The notes beneath the pieces are model-generated. The model was not told where the DNA came from. It did not search any database and saw nothing but the letters and a program-made list of their open reading frames with translations. Positions 7,186 through 12,213 of a stretch of 13,327 nt of DNA are shown here, piece after piece. The stretch lies in contig DAIRVS010000118.1 in the NCBI GenBank assembly GCA_036802685.1, positions 1 through 13,327 of the forward strand, given 5' to 3'. Position 1 is the stretch's first letter; each line of letters begins with the position of its first letter. The translations under genes and the position numbers were made by a program. The DNA is from HGW-17 sp938004375 (GTDB lineage Bacteria; Myxococcota_A; Polyangia; HGW-17).

Positions 7186-9405
7186 ATGAAGCGCAACCAT
7201 TCCCTGCACAACCTGTTGGCGTTGACGCTCGTCGCCGTCGCCGTCGTCGGCCTCGCCGGTTGCGACGGTCCGAAGAAGCCGACCGTCCCCGAGACCGTCA
7301 CCCCACCCGCGGAACCCCCGAAGAAGGCGACGCCGGCGCCCGAGCCCAAGCCCGAACCGGCGAAGGTGGTCGACGTGAACCCGTTCCTGCAGCCGACCTG
7401 GGGCACGCCCCACGAGATCCCCGCCTTCGAGAAGATCAAGCTGGCCCACTACCTGCCCGCCTTCGAAAAGGCCATGAAGGACCAGAAGGACGCCATCGCG
7501 AAGATCACCGCGTCCGCCGAGGCGCCCACCTTCGAGAACACCATCGAGCCGCTCGAGGCCTCGGGCCTGCCGCTGGCCCAGGTGGCGAACATCTTTTTCC
7601 TCATCGCCAGCGCGGACGTGAACGACGAGATGCAGAAGCTCCAGCAGGAGCTCACGCCGATCCTCACCCGCCATCAGGACGACATCCTGCTCGACGCCAA
7701 GCTCTTCGAGCGGATCAAGACGCTCGCCACCGCGCGGGTGCGCTGGGCGGGCACGAAGGAGCAGCGGATGGTGCTGGACAAGTGGTACAAGAACTTCGTC
7801 CGCGGCGGCGCGCTGCTGGGCCCCGAGGATCAGAAGAAGATGCGCGCCCTCAACGAGGAGCTGGCGAAACTGAGCCTGAAGTTCAACGAGAACCTGCTGG
7901 CCGAGGTGAAGCGCTTCGAGCTGGTGCTCACGTCCGAAGCCGAGCTCGAGGGTCTGCCCGAGTCCGTGCGCGCCGCCGCCCTCGCGATGGGCAAGGCCCG
8001 CGGCAAGGAGGGCAAGTGGGTGTTCACCCTGGACAAGCCCTCCTGGATCCCGTTCCTGCAGTACTCCAAGCGCCGGGACCTGCGCGAGAAGCTCTACAAG
8101 GGCTACATCTCCAAGGGCGACCACGGGGACGACCTGGACAACAAGAAGATCATCTCCCGCATCGCCGCGCTGCGCGTGCAGCAGGCGAAGCTCCTGGGCT
8201 TCGCCCACTACGCCGACTACGCCCTGGACACCCAGATGGCGAAGAACGCCAAGGGCGTGTACAAACTGCTGGATCAGCTGTGGAAGGCCGCGCTGCCCAA
8301 CGGGAAGAAGGAGGCCGCCGCGCTGCAGAAGATGATCGACCGCGAGAAGGGCGGCTTCAAGCTGGCCTCGTGGGACTGGTGGTACTACGCCGAGAAGCTG
8401 CGCAAGGAGAAGTATGACCTCGACGAGGAGGCCCTGCGCCCGTACTTCCCGCTCGAGAACGTGATCAACGGCGTGTTCGGCACGGCGGGCAGGCTCTACG
8501 GCCTGAAGTTCGTCGAGCGCAAGGACCTGCCGAAGTACCACGCCGAGGTGCGCACCTACGAGGTCCAGGAGGCCGACGGCAAGCTCGTGGGCGTGCTGCT
8601 GGCCGACTTTCACCCGCGTCCAGGCAAGCGAGGCGGCGCTTGGATGGGCGAGTACCGCCAGCAGGTGAAACTGGGCGGCAAACACGTGCACCCCATCGTC
8701 ACCATCGTGTGCAACTTCACGCGCCCCACGGGTGACACGCCGGCGCTGTTGTCCTTCGAGGAGGTCAGCACGCTGTTCCACGAGTTCGGCCACGCGCTGC
8801 ACGGCCTGCTCTCGAACAACACTTACCCGCTGGTGTCGGGCACCAACGTCCCCACGGACTTCGTCGAGCTGCCGTCCCAGATCATGGAGCACTGGGCGTC
8901 CGAGCCCGAGGTGCTCAAGAGCTTCGCGAAGCACTGGAAGACCGGCGAGGTCATCCCCCAGGCGCTCGTCGACAAGATGATCAAGAGCCAACTGTTCAAC
9001 CAGGGCTTCGAGACGGTGGAGTACCTGGCCGCCGCGCTCCTGGACATGGCCTGGCACACGCAGAACGACCCCGCCGAGCAGGACACCGACGCCTTCGAGA
9101 AGAAGACGCTCACGAAGCTGGGCCTGATCCCGGAGATCATCGCCCGCTATCGCAGCACCTATTTTGCGCACATCACGGGCGGCTACGCGGCCGGCTATTA
9201 CAGTTACATCTGGTCGGCGGTCCTCGACAACGACGCCTTCGAGGCCTTCCGCGAGGCCAAGAGCGTTTTCGATCCCGCCACCGCGAAGAAGTTCCGCACG
9301 CTGCTCTCCTCGGGCCACACCGCCGAGCCCATGGACCTGTACAAGGCCTTCCGCGGACGTGAGCCCAAGATCGAACCCCTCCTGAAGCAGCGCGGCCTGA
9401 AGTAA
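7186..9405 (+). CDS. M3-family zinc metallopeptidase, Dcp-like, predicted lipoprotein
   Basis: This gene encodes 739 residues. It is a zinc peptidase of family M3, most like peptidyl-dipeptidase Dcp by its N-terminal block (NPFLQPTWGTPHEIPAFEKI, then APTFENTIEPLEASG). Dcp removes C-terminal dipeptides from short peptides. The zinc site is intact: H532-E-F-G-H536, with the third ligand Glu561 in FVELPSQIMEHW, 25 residues on, as in the family. The start at 7186 is supported by AAGGAGAG (7171-7178); the ATG at 7156, overlapping the upstream stop, would add ten residues before the signal. The N-terminus is a lipoprotein signal with lipobox LAGC (Cys26), followed by a Pro/Lys/Glu-rich spacer (about 30-65) that explains the length beyond E. 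coli Dcp (681). Surface or periplasmic anchoring would suit peptide scavenging. It lies 29 bp after the TPR/PEGA gene, probably in the same operon. Confidence 0.93.
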   Translation: MKRNHSLHNLLALTLVAVAVVGLAGCDGPKKPTVPETVTPPAEPPKKATPAPEPKPEPAKVVDVNPFLQPTWGTPHEIPAFEKIKLAHYLPAFEKAMKDQKDAIAKITASAEAPTFENTIEPLEASGLPLAQVANIFFLIASADVNDEMQKLQQELTPILTRHQDDILLDAKLFERIKTLATARVRWAGTKEQRMVLDKWYKNFVRGGALLGPEDQKKMRALNEELAKLSLKFNENLLAEVKRFELVLTSEAELEGLPESVRAAALAMGKARGKEGKWVFTLDKPSWIPFLQYSKRRDLREKLYKGYISKGDHGDDLDNKKIISRIAALRVQQAKLLGFAHYADYALDTQMAKNAKGVYKLLDQLWKAALPNGKKEAAALQKMIDREKGGFKLASWDWWYYAEKLRKEKYDLDEEALRPYFPLENVINGVFGTAGRLYGLKFVERKDLPKYHAEVRTYEVQEADGKLVGVLLADFHPRPGKRGGAWMGEYRQQVKLGGKHVHPIVTIVCNFTRPTGDTPALLSFEEVSTLFHEFGHALHGLLSNNTYPLVSGTNVPTDFVELPSQIMEHWASEPEVLKSFAKHWKTGEVIPQALVDKMIKSQLFNQGFETVEYLAAALLDMAWHTQNDPAEQDTDAFEKKTLTKLGLIPEIIARYRSTYFAHITGGYAAGYYSYIWSAVLDNDAFEAFREAKSVFDPATAKKFRTLLSSGHTAEPMDLYKAFRGREPKIEPLLKQRGLK

Positions 9406-9424
9406 TTTTCGCTCACACGGGAGT

Positions 9425-9521
9425 GCGGGAGCTCTGCTCCCGCGTGGTCTTCCTATGGACTGCGGCGACCTGGCACCGCAGTTTCCCCTTCCCATCATGG
9501 ACTGCGGGAGCTTGCTCCCGC
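9425..9521. repeat. Three hairpins, two with the same GCGGGAGC stem
   Basis: GCGGGAGC-TCT-GCTCCCGC (9425-9443) and GCGGGAGC-TT-GCTCCCGC (9504-9521) have identical 8-bp stems. Between them, ACTGCGG (9459-9465) pairs with CCGCAGT (9476-9482). ATGGACTGCGG occurs twice (9455-9465 and 9497-9507), so the block looks like a duplicated REP-type unit. The hairpin at 9504-9521 is followed by a pyrimidine-rich (TTC)n run. It could therefore also act as a weak terminator for the operon ending at 9405, though a true T tract is lacking. Confidence 0.55.
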
Positions 9522-9542
9522 TTCTTCTTCTTCTTCTTCTTC
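9522..9542. repeat. TTC trinucleotide microsatellite (7 copies)
   Basis: Seven perfect TTC units directly follow the GCTCCCGC arm of the preceding hairpin. The tract is short and in non-coding sequence. It could vary in length by slippage; no function is visible. Confidence 0.8.
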
Positions 9543-9555
9543 CAGCTTTTTTCTC

Positions 9556-9585
9556 ACCGGTCGTGGCCAAAACGCCACGACCGGT
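9556..9585. repeat. Perfect 12-bp inverted repeat with 6-nt loop
   Basis: ACCGGTCGTGGC (9556-9567) pairs perfectly with GCCACGACCGGT (9574-9585) around the loop CAAAAC. This is the longest perfect stem in the window. A T6 run lies on its left side, which is the wrong side for termination of + strand transcripts. On the minus strand the stem is followed by GAGAAAAAAG, not a T run. It is therefore not a standard intrinsic terminator for either flanking gene. It may still block or stabilise RNA at the convergent junction. Confidence 0.6.
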
Positions 9586-9689
9586 CGGTCTCCGGCGGAT
9601 TCTCGTTCATTTTGCATTGATACTCTCGCCGAGCGGCGGGCGTAAGTATATGTTTTTATTCTATATTATCTTTCCGGGAGAGCATCTCG

Positions 9690-9713
9690 GAGACTGCAGT
9701 CAACTGCAGTCTC
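9690..9713. repeat. Perfect 11-bp dyad with 2-bp spacer beside an AT-rich island
   Basis: GAGACTGCAGT (9690-9700) and ACTGCAGTCTC (9703-9713) form a perfect dyad around CA. It lies just right of the AT-rich island at about 9608-9675, which stands out sharply from the GC-rich surroundings. Such near-palindromes suit a dimeric DNA-binding protein or a cruciform or hairpin. A 10-bp direct repeat GAGAGCATCT (9678-9687, 9748-9757) flanks it. No gene begins nearby in a direction that would make it an obvious operator. Confidence 0.5.
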
Positions 9714-9977
9714 ATACCCTCTGGTCGGGGGACGCCGGCCCGGCCACGAGAGCATCTTCCAAGCGCTGTTCGGGACGGCCGAGGCCGGAAATCCCCCCGA
9801 CACCCCCCTTTGGGGCGACTGACGTGACCTCGTGCTTATCGTCGTCAAAGGGAGTGCAGGTGACCGAGGAGGGTCCCAAGCTCTGCTTGCGCGATGGTCA
9901 TGGGGCCGATGCCCCCGGGGGCGTGAGTGATGGCCGAGCACGTCCGCCGGGGTACCGTGGAGGGATCTTGTGGCCGG

Positions 9978-11285
9978 TCAGTGACAGCCGGAGGTGTCCA
10001 GGATGCAGGAGGCGGAGCAGACGAGGGTGCCTGTCATGCCGAAGCTCTCGCAGGTGAAGTCGTTCAGGTCGGCGCCGTCGCAGCCCTCCCCGCGGGCGGA
10101 TTGGATCACGCCGTCGCCGCAGCGTCCGTAGGTGGCGCAGTTGGTGACGTCGAGCGTGCAGGCCGGCCCGCAGGCCAGTTGGCCGCCGTAGTAGCCCAGC
10201 GTCAGGCAGGTCGCGCCGCCGAGCGAGGCGCCGTCGCACTGCTCGGCGAAGCTCGCCTGGATCGCGCCGTCACCGCAGCGTCCGGCGGCCTCGCAGAGTG
10301 AGACGTCGAGGCGGCATTCGGCATCACAGAGGAGCTCGCCGCCATGGTAGCCGAGGGTCAGGCAGGTGTGTCCCATGAGATTGCCGGTCTCGCACTCCTC
10401 GAACTCCGTCATTTGGATGAAGCCGTCACCGCAGGCCCCATGGGCCTCGCAGTCCGCGAGATCGAGGGTGCAGCCGGCGTTGCAGGAGAGCTCGCCGCCA
10501 TGATAGCCCAGGGACTCGCAGGTGTCGCCCCCGAGGTTGGTCCCGTCGCAGGTCTCGGCGTGGTTCTCCTGGATGATCTCGTCCCCGCAGCGCCCCACGG
10601 CCGCGCAGTTGGACTCGTCGAACCGGCAGGCCGTGTCGCACAGCAGGATGCCGCCGTAGTAGCCGAGGTCCTCGCAGGTCTGGCCGTCGAGGTCGGCGCC
10701 CTCGCACTGTTCCCCGTACATCCGCTGCAGGTCGCCGTCGCCGCAGCGCCCGAAGGTGGCGCAGGCGGTCTCGTCGAAGCGGCAGTCGTCGTCGCAGGCC
10801 AGCGTGCCGCCATAGTAACCGAGCCCCTCGCAGGTGTTGTCCTGCAGGTCGGTCCCGTCGCAGGCCTCGAGGGGGGCCTGCACCTGGCCGTCACCGCACA
10901 CCGCCTGCTCCTCGCAGCCCGAGGAGTCGAAGCGGCAGTACTGATCGCAGGCCAGCGTGCCCCCGCGCAGGCCGAGCAGCTCGCAGGTCTTGCCGTCCAG
11001 GTTGTTCCCGTCGCACTGCTCGCCGAAGTTGGTCTGGATCGTGGTGTCGCCACAGCGGTCCGTGCAGACGGTGTCGTCGATGGTGCAGTCCGCCCGGCAG
11101 GTGAGCGGCGCGCTTTGACTGTAATAGCCCAGGTCGGAGCAGTCCTGCACCGTGAGCGCGCTGCCGTCGCAGGCCTCGCCGGGATCGAGGAAGCCGTCCC
11201 CGCAGTTGTCCGTGGTCTTGACCTTGGCGTTGCAGGCGAGAATCGTCAAGAGGATGACGAACAACGACGTGCGATGGACTCGCAT
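9978..11285 (-). CDS. Cys-rich repeat lipoprotein, eight six-cysteine units
   Basis: This gene encodes 435 residues from the ATG at 11285-11283, supported by AAGGAGT 6 nt upstream (11297-11291 on the minus strand). A longer open frame to 11510 would bury the signal peptide, so it is rejected. The N-terminus is a lipoprotein signal ending TILAC (Cys18). Residues 28-435 are eight tandem units of 47-52 residues with the pattern CGDGxIQ, ExCDG, TCxxLGYxGG, LxC, C, C. From unit 2 on, cysteine spacing is nearly fixed (about C-x12-C-x9-C-x11-C-x3-C-x6-C), giving 48 repeat cysteines, probably six-Cys disulfide modules. The units resemble the DUF4215-like Cys-rich repeats frequent in myxobacterial surface proteins, but I cannot confirm the family. 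It is the only minus-strand gene here, divergent from the ECF sigma gene. Likely an outer-surface lipoprotein; function unknown. Confidence 0.88.
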   Translation of the reverse strand: MRVHRTSLFVILLTILACNAKVKTTDNCGDGFLDPGEACDGSALTVQDCSDLGYYSQSAPLTCRADCTIDDTVCTDRCGDTTIQTNFGEQCDGNNLDGKTCELLGLRGGTLACDQYCRFDSSGCEEQAVCGDGQVQAPLEACDGTDLQDNTCEGLGYYGGTLACDDDCRFDETACATFGRCGDGDLQRMYGEQCEGADLDGQTCEDLGYYGGILLCDTACRFDESNCAAVGRCGDEIIQENHAETCDGTNLGGDTCESLGYHGGELSCNAGCTLDLADCEAHGACGDGFIQMTEFEECETGNLMGHTCLTLGYHGGELLCDAECRLDVSLCEAAGRCGDGAIQASFAEQCDGASLGGATCLTLGYYGGQLACGPACTLDVTNCATYGRCGDGVIQSARGEGCDGADLNDFTCESFGMTGTLVCSASCILDTSGCH

Positions 11286-11322
11286 GGCGGACTCCTTCCG
11301 GCCGTGAGGGCCGTGATATTTC

Positions 11323-11351
11323 TGTATAACGAAATTTCCGCGCAGTGACAA
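11323..11351 (-). promoter_or_regulatory. Candidate sigma70-like promoter of the Cys-rich lipoprotein gene
   Basis: Read on the minus strand, TTGTCA (11351-11346) and TATACA (11328-11323) are separated by exactly 17 bp. They match consensus at 5 of 6 and 4 of 6 positions. The -10 lies about 37 bp before the ATG. It does not resemble the GAACC/TCCAAGG element of the two rightward genes, so the lipoprotein is probably expressed by a different sigma factor. Confidence 0.5.
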
Positions 11352-11355
11352 CCCG

Positions 11356-11378
11356 CCAGTTGGCCGTCCAGTTGGCCG
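11356..11378. repeat. Direct repeat of CCAGTTGGCCG, 12-bp period
   Basis: Two perfect 11-bp copies (11356-11366 and 11368-11378) lie 5 bp upstream of the candidate -35 of the minus-strand lipoprotein promoter. The placement suits an activator binding site, but no regulator family is recognised and the function is inferred only from position. Confidence 0.35.
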
Positions 11379-11460
11379 GAGAGCCTGGCCCGGGAGATCC
11401 CATCCCACGGTCACAACGGTGTCGCGCCTTGGGCGGCTTGTTATCGGCGTTGGGTCGAAG

Positions 11461-11495
11461 CGGGTGAACCTTTTTCCTTCTGCGGGAATCCAAGG
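11461..11495 (+). promoter_or_regulatory. ECF-type promoter candidate upstream of the sigma gene (copy 1)
   Basis: CGGGTGAACCTTT (11461-11473) and TCCAAGG (11489-11495) are separated so that GAACC and TCCAAGG are 18 bp apart. The element ends 44 bp before the sigma-factor ATG. GAAC-type -35 boxes are characteristic of ECF sigma promoters. The same bipartite element precedes the CotH gene, which supports autoregulation by the encoded sigma factor. Assignment of the -10 is inferred. Confidence 0.65.
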
Positions 11496-11539
11496 TCCCG
11501 GAGCCGACACCCACGCCCGGGTCGCCTCCGGGAGACCGC

Positions 11540-12079
11540 ATGGAACACCTCGACGACACCGCCCTGGTTCAGTTGATGCGCGCAGGCGACGAGCAGGCGC
11601 GGGACCAGTTCGTCCGCCGCTGGCACGGCCCCTGCCGCGCCGTCGCCTATGCCATTTTGCGGCACCTCGAGGACGCCCAGGACATCGCCCAGGAGAGCCT
11701 GCTCCGGGCGCTGTGCCGCATCGGACAACTGAGTGATCCCCGCGCTGCGGGGCCGTGGGTGCAGGCGATCGCGTGTAACCTGGCCCTGACGCACCTGGCC
11801 CGCCGGCGGCGGCAAGGGATCCGGGTGGATATCGACGGCATCGCCCCGCTGCCGGCGCCGGAGCGCGGCAGCCTGCCCGACGCCGAGGCCCTGGCGCGCG
11901 CGCTGGCCGACCTGACGGAGCCCGAGAGGGCCGTGTTCGGGCTGTACGTGCTCGATGGGTTGAGTCACGCCGCGATCGCCGCGCGCCGGGGCCTCTCGGC
12001 CACGGGCTCCCGGCAACTGCTGTTCCAGGCCCGCCGCAAGCTGCGCGAGAGCCTGCACTTCGCGAAGTTGTCGCCCTGA
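11540..12079 (+). CDS. ECF-family RNA polymerase sigma factor
   Basis: This gene encodes 179 residues, typical for ECF sigma factors (about 160-200). Region 2 covers about residues 5-90: a helical block with AGDEQARDQFVRRW, then the -10 recognition segment HLEDAQDIAQESLLRAL and a basic LARRRRQ end. Region 4 lies at about 122-173, with LTEPERAVFGLYVLDGLSHAAIA followed by the recognition-helix stretch ATGSRQLLFQARRKLRE, which should bind the -35. GGGAG (11530-11534) lies 5 nt before the ATG. The upstream GAACC/TCCAAGG element suggests it transcribes its own gene. The next gene, 134 bp downstream, carries the same element. No anti-sigma or zinc-finger partner is encoded on either side in this window, so how its activity is controlled is unclear. 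The specific ECF subgroup cannot be named from sequence alone. Confidence 0.93.
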   Translation: MEHLDDTALVQLMRAGDEQARDQFVRRWHGPCRAVAYAILRHLEDAQDIAQESLLRALCRIGQLSDPRAAGPWVQAIACNLALTHLARRRRQGIRVDIDGIAPLPAPERGSLPDAEALARALADLTEPERAVFGLYVLDGLSHAAIAARRGLSATGSRQLLFQARRKLRESLHFAKLSP

Positions 12080-12115
12080 AGGTGGCGGGGCGGGGTCACC
12101 GGGATGACGCGCGCC

Positions 12116-12150
12116 CGGGTGAACCTTTCCGCAGCCGGGAGGCTCCAAGG
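12116..12150 (+). promoter_or_regulatory. ECF-type promoter candidate upstream of the CotH gene (copy 2)
   Basis: CGGGTGAACCTTT (12116-12128) is identical over 13 bp to the copy before the sigma gene. TCCAAGG (12144-12150) follows at the same 18-bp distance from GAACC. The spacer sequences differ, as expected for promoter elements rather than a simple duplication. The leader to the CotH ATG is about 60 nt and includes a T6 run and a small GGGGC-GATGT-GCCCC hairpin (12170-12184). Confidence 0.65.
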
Positions 12151-12213
12151 GACCGCAGGCTTTTTTCCGGGGGCGATGTGCCCCAGGTCATCACCACGAG
12201 AAGGAGATGCGAC

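Larger units (their letters stand above)
9406..9977. other. 572-bp gap with no credible gene
   Basis: This stretch separates the convergent ends of the M3 peptidase gene (+) and the Cys-rich lipoprotein gene (-). Open frames here have no ribosome site or recognisable protein and run through hairpins and a TTC microsatellite. It contains hairpins, an AT-rich island (about 9608-9675) and GC-rich palindromic sequence, including GCCCCCGGGGGC at 9911-9922. The stronger elements are listed separately. It may be a termination and spacer zone; no RNA gene is recognised. Confidence 0.6.

Noticed and set aside
9556..9585. Strong 12-bp stem as an intrinsic terminator
   Set aside because: The T6 run precedes rather than follows the stem on the + strand, and the minus-strand reading is followed by A residues.
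9455..10057. Possible 200-codon gene in the gap after the M3 peptidase
   Set aside because: It runs through hairpins and the TTC repeat into the opposite-strand lipoprotein gene, lacks a ribosome site, and resembles no protein I know.
11286..11510. N-terminal extension of the Cys-rich lipoprotein to 11510
   Set aside because: The 75 added residues would place the signal peptide internally and overlap the promoter region; the ATG at 11285 has a good ribosome site and a lipobox.
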